A stretch of 21,382 bases of DNA from a virus: positions 1 to 21,382 of the IMG/VR virus record IMGVR_UViG_3300030104_000105. One strand, written 5' to 3'. This document shows, piece after piece, positions 13,107 through 20,954 of the stretch. Positions within the stretch are counted from its first letter, which is position 1. Every line of letters starts with the position of its first letter. Position numbers and translations under genes: made by a program. Below the pieces are notes generated by a model, which saw only the letters and a list, made by a program, of their open reading frames with translations, was not told where the DNA came from and did not search any database.

Positions 13107-14513
13107 TTAAATAGTAGCCCTCCTACGAATATTTGCTAACTTGTTTTGGTTGTTAGTCATATCATCTGTTACAACGTATGCTTGTACAGGTTGTGGTTCA
13201 GGTGTGCCACCTAAAGTAAAAGAACCACTTAACATTTCAGGTGCAGGAGTTCCTGTGTCTGATGGTACTGCACCACCACCTCCACTTCCTACATCTGTGC
13301 TTAATATTTTTCTCACATTAGCTAAACCTGCTGCTATAATAGCTGCTGCTTGTATAAAACCTAAAGGTGTACCTGCACCTTCTCTTAATGCTTTATTTGC
13401 ACCTGCAAATGTATCTATAATAGCAGATGCTACTGCTAATTGTTTATTTTCTCCTGCTAAACTACTTAATGCACTTGCTAGGTCGCTATATGCTTGTAAC
13501 TGTGCATCTGCATTTTCTATAGCTAGTTGTGTTTTCTCTTTTTCTAATGATACTTGATTAGTAAGTTGCTCAGATTGAAAACCTGTAATCTGTGCTTCTA
13601 CTCCTTTCTTTTCGTTTAATGCTTCTTGTAATTTAATTTGATTTTCTAAACTATCATTTTTTGCTAAATCTAATTCAGCTTCTCTAATTCTAATGTCAAT
13701 CAGTCTAAGCATTTCTTCTTCTTGTTCTTTAAGAACTCTACCTAACTCCTCATTGGCTGCTATTCTCTCCTCAAATGTCTTAGTTTCATCATCTCTTACT
13801 TGTCTTAGCTTTTCTGCTTGTCTGTCATATTCCTCTATAAGTCCTTGTACTTGTACCTGTGCAAGTTCACTTTCTTTTCTTAACTCTACCATATTAGTAG
13901 CAGTATCTATAGTAGATTTTGCGTATTTTTTTATTGCATCAGTTGCAGTAGTAACTGTTTCAGTTATTTTATCTACACTATTATCTACACCTGTCATAAC
14001 ATCTATACTTTCTTTACCTGCATCTTTTACACTTTGCCAAGCATCTTCAAATTCTCCTTCAAACAAATGTTTTAATGCTTTCCCTAAGTGTCCAAAAGTA
14101 TCTAACAAACTTTCAAACCTTTCTATAAGATTTTCTTTTATAGCAGTACCAAAATCTATTAAACTTTGTTTAGGATTTTCAAATATACTTTTAAAGTAAC
14201 CTGTTACTGCACCTATGTTATTTTCTAAAAACTTAAATAGATCATTAAAAGCAATAGACAAACTTTCCATAGCTATATTAAAGAAATCTAATACTTTTTG
14301 GTTTTGTCTAAATACATCCATTAACTTAGCAAATAAAGCTACTATTAAACCTATACCTGCTGCTTTTAAAGCAGTACCTAAACCTCTAACAGTTTTTGTT
14401 ATACCTTTAAAACCACCTTGTGCATCTTTTGTAGAATCTGCTAATTTTTCTGTTTGTTCAGCTACTTCGCCAACATTTGACTTAACTTCCATTTCTAATG
14501 TCTTGTCTGCCAT
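13107..14513 (-). CDS. tape measure protein (short)
   Basis: This 468-residue protein begins MADKTLEMEVKSNVGEVAEQ. A hydrophobic segment lies at about 46-66 (LGTALKAAGIGLIVALFAKL), a long charged coiled coil at about 205-335 (RQAEKLRQVRDDETKTFEER, KEQEEEMLRLIDIRIREAEL), a second hydrophobic region at about 376-400 (FIQAAAIIAAGLANVRKIL) and a Gly/Pro-rich linker. The end, AYVVTDDMTNNQNKLANIRR, is typical of Bacteroidetes phage tape measures. The tape measure sets tail length and is ejected with the DNA; at about 0.15 nm per residue this length would give a tail near 70 nm, an estimate only. It is short for the family. It lies after the fibre gene and before the head genes, away from the tail tube gene. 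Confidence 0.75.
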   Translation of the reverse strand: MADKTLEMEVKSNVGEVAEQTEKLADSTKDAQGGFKGITKTVRGLGTALKAAGIGLIVALFAKLMDVFRQNQKVLDFFNIAMESLSIAFNDLFKFLENNIGAVTGYFKSIFENPKQSLIDFGTAIKENLIERFESLLDTFGHLGKALKHLFEGEFEDAWQSVKDAGKESIDVMTGVDNSVDKITETVTTATDAIKKYAKSTIDTATNMVELRKESELAQVQVQGLIEEYDRQAEKLRQVRDDETKTFEERIAANEELGRVLKEQEEEMLRLIDIRIREAELDLAKNDSLENQIKLQEALNEKKGVEAQITGFQSEQLTNQVSLEKEKTQLAIENADAQLQAYSDLASALSSLAGENKQLAVASAIIDTFAGANKALREGAGTPLGFIQAAAIIAAGLANVRKILSTDVGSGGGGAVPSDTGTPAPEMLSGSFTLGGTPEPQPVQAYVVTDDMTNNQNKLANIRRRATI

Positions 14514-14515
14514 AA

Positions 14516-15361
14516 TTATATCGTTTGTGTTATTTTATTTTGCCATAGTTTTACTTCGGCAGTCCATTGTATATATGTTTCTGCTAATCCTGTTACTGCT
14601 ACACCAAAGCTAGTAGCCGTTGCATCTTTCATTACTGCCGTTATATTCATACCACTATGTCCTGATGTTACTATATGTGTAGTTGCTTGATGATATGTAG
14701 AAGCCAAGCCGTTAGTAAACTTTACTGCACCTGTAATCTGTACATAACCATATTCTCCTGCACTACCTTCTCCTACACCTGTATTAACACCTATTACATT
14801 TGCTTCAAATCCTATTACAGAGTTTTTTACTTTTTCTATAAATTTATTAGTAATATTTTGAGTATATAAAGATGTTTCTGTACCATCTGTAGTATTACCT
14901 GTTTGTTGTATAAAAGATGTTTGTGCTAAAGCTAACGTACTGCCAAAGCCACCACCACCTATTACTACTTCTCCTTGATTTAGTGCTTGTGCATAACTAC
15001 CTGCTAAAATATTAGTGTTATTTAATCCTCTTGTTAGTTCGTGTTCTTGACCATTTACTAAACAATTATTATTACTACCTTTAGTTTTGTTGTTTGTACC
15101 ATTTAACAAAGTTTTATTAGTTGCTCTCTCAGTTGTGTTGTCTGCACCTAATTGATTATTATTTATATTATTAAAAAAACCCTGTATTTTAGTATTATAA
15201 TCAAAAGCTACACAAGTGCTAGTATCTGCATTGTATTTATATCCGTATGCTTCACAAGATAACTGATTAGGTACAACTTTATTAGTTCCATCAGTAAAAA
15301 TAACTTCTCCTGATTGACTAACCTCTAATGGTTTTATTTTAAATCCTTTTTTAAAATTCAT
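14516..15361 (-). CDS. tail fibre / receptor-binding protein with YadA-like beta-roll
   Basis: Residues 1-55 of 281 form an N-terminal attachment domain (MNFKKGFKIKPLEVSQSGEV, SCEAYGYKYNADTSTC). Residues 66-137 show short repeats typical of trimeric YadA-like left-handed rolls (NKTLLNGTNNKTKGSNNN, LTRGLNNTNILAGSYAQALN, VVIGGGG). A helical neck (TNKFIEKVKNSVIGFEANVI) at about 171-190 leads to a C-terminal beta domain with HSGMNITAVMKDATATSFGV and ETYIQWTAEVKLWQN. That build fits a slender trimeric fibre with a terminal receptor-binding knob. The gene starts at a TAATG junction with the hub gene and ends two bases before the tape measure start, so it is part of the tail operon. Confidence 0.65.
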   Translation of the reverse strand: MNFKKGFKIKPLEVSQSGEVIFTDGTNKVVPNQLSCEAYGYKYNADTSTCVAFDYNTKIQGFFNNINNNQLGADNTTERATNKTLLNGTNNKTKGSNNNCLVNGQEHELTRGLNNTNILAGSYAQALNQGEVVIGGGGFGSTLALAQTSFIQQTGNTTDGTETSLYTQNITNKFIEKVKNSVIGFEANVIGVNTGVGEGSAGEYGYVQITGAVKFTNGLASTYHQATTHIVTSGHSGMNITAVMKDATATSFGVAVTGLAETYIQWTAEVKLWQNKITQTI

Positions 15362-18153
15362 TATGGTATAAGTATAAATTCAACTGTAGATAAGTCGTTA
15401 GGTTTGTAATCTATTCTATTTACTCTATATGATCTATTCATTATCATTACTTTATCGTTAAAATCAAATTGTGCTATATCTGCTGCATTAAGATTTACTT
15501 TTACAGTCATTGACTTAGTATCAAAGTTATATAACTCATCAAAATAAGTAGACCAATTTTCTTGATATAAACTATTTAAAGTATTACCTGAAATTCCTAT
15601 TAATTGATTAGTACCAAAATTAAAATTTAATGATGTACTTGTTGGTGGTAATTCCGTAGTATGACTAAACTGTAAAAATCTAGTTTCAGCAGCAGTTTCA
15701 GCTACACCGTTTTGTGCAGGTATTTTATAAGTAGTACCATCAGTCATTGTAAAAGGACTAGCAGAAGTTTTATATAATATTCTAGGTAAATTATCAAAAC
15801 TTTCAAATGTTCCACTTTCTTTAGAATATATAGCAGGTGTTAAAAATTGTGATAAATAATCAAATAAAGGTTTAACTACAGTTGCAGAAAATGCTATAGC
15901 TTCTATTTGCTCACTACCTTCAAAAATTGTATTACCTCTTGCAGTAAACACTTTACCACCATAAGAACTACTAAAAGTATTTTTATAAAAATTAGTAGGA
16001 TAATCTTCTTCATCTTCTGCATAATCAAATATAGTTTCTTTAACTAAATTTAATGGTGTTAATTTTATTTCAGAAGCATCTACTTTATCTGTCCAATCGT
16101 GTGTTATATTTCTATCTAATAAAGTTAAACCTGAACCTATTTGATTAAATACTGTATCGTAAGTTTCTATTAATAAATTAGTAGGATTAGATTCATCTTG
16201 TCTAATAATTAAATTAAACATATTAATAATACTTTTAAGAAAATCCCATTGTGCTAAATCTCCTCTAAGATTATTTAATAAAGTAGAATCTGTTATAGCA
16301 TCTACTGATTTAGTAACTAAAACTGTAGAAAAATTTATTTGAGGGGGAGAAAATATTGTGTCAAATTTTTGATATACTGAATTAGTAGATGAAGCTAAAA
16401 ATTGTGCTTGTGCAGTTTCTCCTAAATCTAAAGTAATTGTTAAATTACCACTATATGTTACTGTACCCCCTGTAGATATGGTTAAAGGTATTAAATCTTT
16501 TTCTTCTGTAGAACCATCATTTCTTGTGATTAACCATCTAGTAGAATATTGATTAAATGGAAAAGCAGCATTTACAACTATGTCATAAGAATAATCTATA
16601 GTATATGTACTATTATTATTTACAGAAGTTATTATATCAGTAGAATCGTTATAATCTACACTTGTACCCCAACCAACAAAACCTAATGCGTTTCTATTTA
16701 ATTTTAAGTTAGTATAGCTTGTACCTGCGTAGTGATGTGTATTATTCATATAAAGACCTATTTCACTATTGCTACCAAGATCAACAGGTGCATTACCTGC
16801 ACCCCAATTAAAGTCCATAAATAAATTAGTAAAGGTAGAACTATCTAAAAAGGTAGATGTATATGTAAATCCTGCATCATCAAATATTTTATTTAATATG
16901 TACTTGCAGTTTATAAAAGGTCTAAACGCATCTTCTAATTTATTTAGAATTGGCATATTAGAACTATCAACAGTCAAATCTCCTGTCCAATCAACAAAAG
17001 GATATTTTAATACTTTAGTATTGTTTACTCCTAAACCTGAATCATAAGCAAATGATGTTGTGTCTAATGCGTTACTAAGTGTAATACCTGTACTATCATA
17101 CCAACTATTTACTATATTTGTTTTGTGATATTCGTGTTCTAATTCAGAAAAATCTAAATCACTAAACTTTTTATTTTTAAGTACATCTACTAATACTATA
17201 GATTCAGTATATAAGTTTACATTGTAACTTATTTCTCCTTCTTTATTTACTATGTCTAATAATTTAAGAAAACCTCTAAATATTATGTTACCATCTTGTT
17301 TTAACACGCATTGTGTTTGTATATAAGGATTAAAGCTATCTCCGTTACTTTCTACTGAGTTTGTTATCTCAAATATTTGTGTAAATATTTTATTATTTCT
17401 TTTAGTTGCAGGTAAGTTAAAATCTTTAGAATAACTTTGTGTTTTTTCAGCTACATTTTTAAAATCATCTATAGATAAACTTAAAGGTATATCTTCATCT
17501 TCATATAAGTCGCATATAACTTGACCATCAAATAAATCTGTAATTACAGTAGGTGGATTAGCACCTGCACCTTTAATACTTATTCTTCTAACATCTATAT
17601 AATCATTACCACTATTTTGATAATCTAATATTAATACTTCTGTAGAATTACTTGCTGTAAAATCGTATGTTTTAAAACCTGTAGTTGCAGTAGATATTAA
17701 AGTAACACCACCACCACCTAAATTATTACCAAAACTACCATTACCTATAAATATAAAACCATTAGCTGCTGCATTTACTATTTTAAATTTTAATTGATAC
17801 GTTGTGCCAACTACTAAATTATTTATTTGTTGATATATACCACTACTTGAATTAGAACCACCTGAAGCTGCTCTGAATCTTAACTTAGGTACAAAACCAC
17901 CTATTCTTATAGGATAATCTACATCTGCATAAGATGAACTACCTTGCGACCTAAATTTTTTCCAATTACTTATTGGTGCATCATTTGTTACTGCATCAAA
18001 AGCAGGATCATTAGCAGAAGAACTATATCCTGTGTGGTTTCCAATAGTATTAAAACCTGTACCATCTGCTACTAAATTAGTTGTATTAGTAGTAGAATTA
18101 GATGTATGTATTCCTTGATAACTTTGTGGGTATATTATTAGTTGTACACTCAT
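15361..18153 (-). CDS. large tail-hub / baseplate-like protein with N-terminal jelly-roll
   Basis: At about residues 205-330 of 930 there is a segment I know from tail-tip proteins of flavobacterial phages: DLYEDEDIPLSLSIDDFKNV, then KTQSYSKDFNLPATKRNNKI, NPYIQTQCVLKQDGNIIFRG and NVNLYTESIVLVDVLKNKKF. The C-terminus (VKVNLNAADIAQFDFNDKVM, then INRSYRV-type strands and VEFILIP) resembles the end of hub proteins that close a beta-barrel. Residues 25-197 look like an added beta-sandwich: WKKFRSQGSS, GTTYQLKFKIVNAAANGFIF, TTGFKTYDFTASNSTEVLIL, DYIDVRRISIKG. It is of the same type as the repeats in the LamG adhesin. The protein probably forms the tail tip, binding both fibres and host glycans. Both ends use TAATG junctions with neighbouring genes. 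Confidence 0.65.
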   Translation of the reverse strand: MSVQLIIYPQSYQGIHTSNSTTNTTNLVADGTGFNTIGNHTGYSSSANDPAFDAVTNDAPISNWKKFRSQGSSSYADVDYPIRIGGFVPKLRFRAASGGSNSSSGIYQQINNLVVGTTYQLKFKIVNAAANGFIFIGNGSFGNNLGGGGVTLISTATTGFKTYDFTASNSTEVLILDYQNSGNDYIDVRRISIKGAGANPPTVITDLFDGQVICDLYEDEDIPLSLSIDDFKNVAEKTQSYSKDFNLPATKRNNKIFTQIFEITNSVESNGDSFNPYIQTQCVLKQDGNIIFRGFLKLLDIVNKEGEISYNVNLYTESIVLVDVLKNKKFSDLDFSELEHEYHKTNIVNSWYDSTGITLSNALDTTSFAYDSGLGVNNTKVLKYPFVDWTGDLTVDSSNMPILNKLEDAFRPFINCKYILNKIFDDAGFTYTSTFLDSSTFTNLFMDFNWGAGNAPVDLGSNSEIGLYMNNTHHYAGTSYTNLKLNRNALGFVGWGTSVDYNDSTDIITSVNNNSTYTIDYSYDIVVNAAFPFNQYSTRWLITRNDGSTEEKDLIPLTISTGGTVTYSGNLTITLDLGETAQAQFLASSTNSVYQKFDTIFSPPQINFSTVLVTKSVDAITDSTLLNNLRGDLAQWDFLKSIINMFNLIIRQDESNPTNLLIETYDTVFNQIGSGLTLLDRNITHDWTDKVDASEIKLTPLNLVKETIFDYAEDEEDYPTNFYKNTFSSSYGGKVFTARGNTIFEGSEQIEAIAFSATVVKPLFDYLSQFLTPAIYSKESGTFESFDNLPRILYKTSASPFTMTDGTTYKIPAQNGVAETAAETRFLQFSHTTELPPTSTSLNFNFGTNQLIGISGNTLNSLYQENWSTYFDELYNFDTKSMTVKVNLNAADIAQFDFNDKVMIMNRSYRVNRIDYKPNDLSTVEFILIP

Positions 18154-19589
18154 TATGCAGATTGTATTCTTTTATTCTTAGTTTTTTCTAATTCAAATGT
18201 ATATTGTATTAGCTTGTCGTTTGCCTTTGTTTTTCTAGTATAACTTGAAGTAGTTACATTAACAGGTTCTACATACTTATTTACCATACCACTTGTATCA
18301 GAACTAGAGTAACCATTTAGTATATAAACTTCAGGACTGTTTATTAAATCCTCAAACCATATTGCATCTGCATCTACTAAGTAATCAGTATTTATACGGA
18401 TCATTTCTTTTGTGTTTACCCTAAAGTTTTTCTTACCACCTTTAAATCCATCTATCATATATGTACTTTCATTCCAAGTACCATCTAATTGAGTATATGA
18501 TGTCCTATTAGTAGATAATGACCTAACTGATTTTTTAGTAAATGTGTAATAATCCCAAGTTCCGTGAGGATTTAACCAAGTTAATCTAATACCCTCAAAT
18601 CCTTTACAGTCATCTGTTATTATGTTTATTGTATATAATTGACTAATTGCATTGTTATCATCATCAAATGCTTGTATTGTATAGTATGATGTGTTTGCTT
18701 TATGTGCATCCCAAGATGTACTCCAACCATCTAAATTAGCAGGGAAAGCACCTAAGTAATTTATCCTAGTTCTAGATAGATTGTTTGCGTTTGTAAAAGC
18801 ACCATTTGTCCAATTAGCAAAGTTTGTAATGTTAGCTAACAATGAATTAGAACTATTATATAATTTTATATTAAAATAATTAACTCTAAAATCAGTTGCA
18901 TTATTAGTACCTACTTGAAATGAATAATCTACTGTAGATAAAAAGTTAAAGAAAGGTAAAGTACCATAATCAGTTAATCTTGCATATTGAGTAGTAGGTG
19001 CATTACTTAAAAATTTAGCATCAGTATCATTCATTACATAATTGAAATCATCTAACTGATAACCATAATCTGCACCTATTTGATTTAGTACATCATTGTA
19101 TTGTAAATAACCATTATAAAATAAAAAAAAGTCAGATAATTTAAAATTAGTTGTATCTATAGTAACAACACCTGTTTGTGTTGTAGAATATTCTAAAAAA
19201 AACTCGATCATAAAATATTTAGCAGCATTTTTTGATGTAGCAAATTTATCTATTAAGTGAATAGGGTGTGGTGTAGCATCTGAATAGCTTACTGTTTTGT
19301 ATGTACTTGTGTTACCAAAATCAGTTCCTTTATTATCAGGTTTTACAAAGTTTTCTAAAACTGGTTGTAAAGAAAATATACCTACACCTGCATTATTAGG
19401 TGTTGTTTTTAAAACTGCTATAGGTGTAGTATTATATAAATTTGAACTACTTTCATCTACATATACTTTTGCCACAAACTTTACATTAAAGTTATTAGCT
19501 ACTATATTATCATCTTTTACTGTAAATATTATATCTTGACCTACTGGTAAAGTTTTGTATAATGGTTTTTGTTCTATTATTATTGCCAT
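18153..19589 (-). CDS. tail structural protein, 478 residues
   Basis: This protein begins MAIIIEQKPLYKTLPVGQDI and is beta-rich throughout, with many Asn, Thr and aromatic residues. Characteristic segments are CKGFEGIRLTWLNPHGTWDY with YTFTKKSVRSL (about 328-358), WFEDLINSPEVYILNGY (about 413-429) and a C-terminal IQYTFELEKTKNKR. The phrase WxNxxGxWDxxxF followed by a late YTFxLE occurs, to my memory, in unnamed tail proteins of marine Bacteroidetes phages beside the hub gene. It probably forms part of the tail tip with the 930-residue protein, whose gene overlaps it by TAATG. No enzyme motif is seen. It starts one base after the gp10-like gene. Confidence 0.6.
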   Translation of the reverse strand: MAIIIEQKPLYKTLPVGQDIIFTVKDDNIVANNFNVKFVAKVYVDESSSNLYNTTPIAVLKTTPNNAGVGIFSLQPVLENFVKPDNKGTDFGNTSTYKTVSYSDATPHPIHLIDKFATSKNAAKYFMIEFFLEYSTTQTGVVTIDTTNFKLSDFFLFYNGYLQYNDVLNQIGADYGYQLDDFNYVMNDTDAKFLSNAPTTQYARLTDYGTLPFFNFLSTVDYSFQVGTNNATDFRVNYFNIKLYNSSNSLLANITNFANWTNGAFTNANNLSRTRINYLGAFPANLDGWSTSWDAHKANTSYYTIQAFDDDNNAISQLYTINIITDDCKGFEGIRLTWLNPHGTWDYYTFTKKSVRSLSTNRTSYTQLDGTWNESTYMIDGFKGGKKNFRVNTKEMIRINTDYLVDADAIWFEDLINSPEVYILNGYSSSDTSGMVNKYVEPVNVTTSSYTRKTKANDKLIQYTFELEKTKNKRIQSA

Positions 19590-19590
19590 C

Positions 19591-20100
19591 TTATATTGTA
19601 TTTATTATATCTTCTTTTATTGCGTTACCTACTTGATTGTAAAAATCTTTTAATCCTAATTGTAATGGTCTTTGAAAAAAACTAATACCTTGTATTCCTT
19701 GTGTGTATATTTTATTAGCTATTAGATACTGTAAACTTTTTCGTGATATAAATTTTCCTTGACTATCTCTAGGTGCTATCCCTCTACGAACTATCCATTT
19801 ATCAAATGCTTTCATAGGTGGTCTTTTACCTCTATATTTATACGGACTTTCAACTCTCCTGCCATCATAAGTAGTGTACTCATTTATTTTTTTAGTACCT
19901 GATACTCCTTTGTCTATAAAAGTACCATAATCTGCCATAAAGAATTGTACACTAAAACCTTCTGTAGTTTTTACAACTCTAAACTCTAAGGAGTTATATA
20001 ATTCTTTACTAACATTCTTTTTCTTTCTACTTAGGTTAGATTTAGATTGTTGTATTATATACTTACCGAAACTATTTAAGTATCGTTCTAATGCTACCAT
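19591..20100 (-). CDS. HK97 gp10-like neck / tail-completion protein
   Basis: This 169-residue protein begins MVALERYLNSFGKYIIQQSK. It has the HK97-gp10-type layout: an N-terminal amphipathic helix, a strand-turn segment FFMADYGTFIDKGVSGTKK (about 53-71), a middle loop with basic residues (YKYRGKRPPMKAFDKWI, about 87-103) and C-terminal helices (GLKDFYNQVGNAIKEDI). The YGxFIDKGVSGT phrase corresponds to the family's conserved Y/F-x-x-EFGTG-type segment. Such proteins join the head-tail interface during siphophage assembly. It overlaps the preceding gene through TAATG and is followed after one base by the 478-residue tail gene. Confidence 0.68.
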   Translation of the reverse strand: MVALERYLNSFGKYIIQQSKSNLSRKKKNVSKELYNSLEFRVVKTTEGFSVQFFMADYGTFIDKGVSGTKKINEYTTYDGRRVESPYKYRGKRPPMKAFDKWIVRRGIAPRDSQGKFISRKSLQYLIANKIYTQGIQGISFFQRPLQLGLKDFYNQVGNAIKEDIINTI

Positions 20101-20543
20101 TACACACTAGCTACAAATATTTCTACATCTAAAGTAGCAGCAGGACTAACCTGTAAGCTAGTTAAATCTGCCATAGTACCAAAGCTAGGAGATGTATCTG
20201 CTTCTGCTAACATAACATCTTCTGCTGCACATAGTATATGTGATTGACCTGCTTTTAGTAATACTTGATATAAAGTAGCTGCACCAACTACTGCTAATTC
20301 TAATGAGTTAGTTTGATCTAAGTTAGTTACTCTAATATATCTAACATCTTCTTTGTCTATCTGTACTGCTGAACCATAAGAGTTAGTATCAAAAGCTGCT
20401 AAGAAAGTAGTTTGTCCTGTAGTACAAGTTACTAAACGTTCATATACATTATTGATACCTGTAGTTGTTACTGTGTTTGTAGTTCCCCTTACACTTCCAT
20501 TCAAAGTGCAACTCTCACTAATTGTTGTTGTTAAATCTGCCAT
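20100..20543 (-). CDS. beta-rich virion structural protein, 147 residues
   Basis: The protein begins MADLTTTISESCTLNGSVRG. It consists of alternating short strands (NNVYERLVTCTTGQTTFLAA, DVRYIRVTNLDQTNSLELAV) with KAGQSHILCAAEDVMLAEAD at about 107-126 and a strand-like end. RYIRVTNLDQ...L and LKAGQSHIL occur, as I recall, in unnamed structural proteins of many marine phages, possibly decoration or fibre-base proteins. It is probably a single jelly-roll. It lies between the Gly/Trp domain gene and the gp10-like gene and is coupled to the latter by TAATG. Confidence 0.55.
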   Translation of the reverse strand: MADLTTTISESCTLNGSVRGTTNTVTTTGINNVYERLVTCTTGQTTFLAAFDTNSYGSAVQIDKEDVRYIRVTNLDQTNSLELAVVGAATLYQVLLKAGQSHILCAAEDVMLAEADTSPSFGTMADLTSLQVSPAATLDVEIFVASV

Positions 20544-20545
20544 AA

Positions 20546-20896
20546 TTATTTTTTATCTATTTGTTTTAATTTATTTATTGCCCATTCTATTCCTGAAGTA
20601 CCACCCCAAGCATCCCACATTATACCCCCACACCCTTCGCTATAAGGTACATCTTTATTTTGTTGATGTCTTTTAAAACTAGCCATCCTTGCTATAGTAT
20701 CTCTACTAATATTTTCTTTTCTTGCTAGTTGTCCTGCTCTAGTCCATCCTACCCTAGTACCACAAGAACTTCCGTTCTCCTCTTTCCATTCTATTGCTCT
20801 CTTTGCATTGTTACTAGCAGAATCAGGATAGTCATTATAGCTTTCTAGTCCTATACTTATTTCTTCTAGCTTCTCTAATATATCTTCATATTTCAT
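20546..20896 (-). CDS. stand-alone phage-head accessory domain (Gly/Trp-rich C-terminus)
   Basis: Residues 20-116 carry a recognisable phage domain: YPDSASNNAKRAIEWKEENG, TRVGWTRAGQLARKENISRD, TIARMASFKRHQQNKDVPY, then GCGGIMWDAWGGTSGIEWAI and a basic tail. From memory, this domain is often joined to the C-terminus of portal or XkdF-type protease genes in other phages; here it is a separate 116-residue gene in the tail region. Its function is unknown to me. The residues before 20 form a helix (DILEKLEEISIGLESYN). The gene begins inside a possible 22-codon frame and ends two bases before the next gene's start. Confidence 0.6.
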   Translation of the reverse strand: MKYEDILEKLEEISIGLESYNDYPDSASNNAKRAIEWKEENGSSCGTRVGWTRAGQLARKENISRDTIARMASFKRHQQNKDVPYSEGCGGIMWDAWGGTSGIEWAINKLKQIDKK

Positions 20897-20954
20897 AGGT
20901 AATCTTCGGTGGTATTAGTTGTATTGTTAATTTTCCTATTTTTATTTTAAACAT
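20886..20954 (-). CDS. possible 22-residue micro-ORF coupled by TAATG
   Basis: The stop of the tail-completion-like gene overlaps an ATG at 20954, and the frame runs for 22 codons (MFKIKIGKLTIQLIPPKITY and two more), ending at 20886 past the start of the next gene. It fills the only gap between two genes. It is either a tiny protein or a reinitiation bridge that carries ribosomes to the next start. Support is only the TAATG junction, used by surer genes here, and the beta-like, non-random residue pattern. Confidence 0.28.
   Translation of the reverse strand: MFKIKIGKLTIQLIPPKITYEI

Noticed and set aside
13141-14199. Two plus-strand open frames (138 and 168 codons) opposite the tape measure gene
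   Set aside because: Low-complexity Ser/Cys/Leu-rich products explained by the codon usage of the minus-strand gene; no supporting signals.
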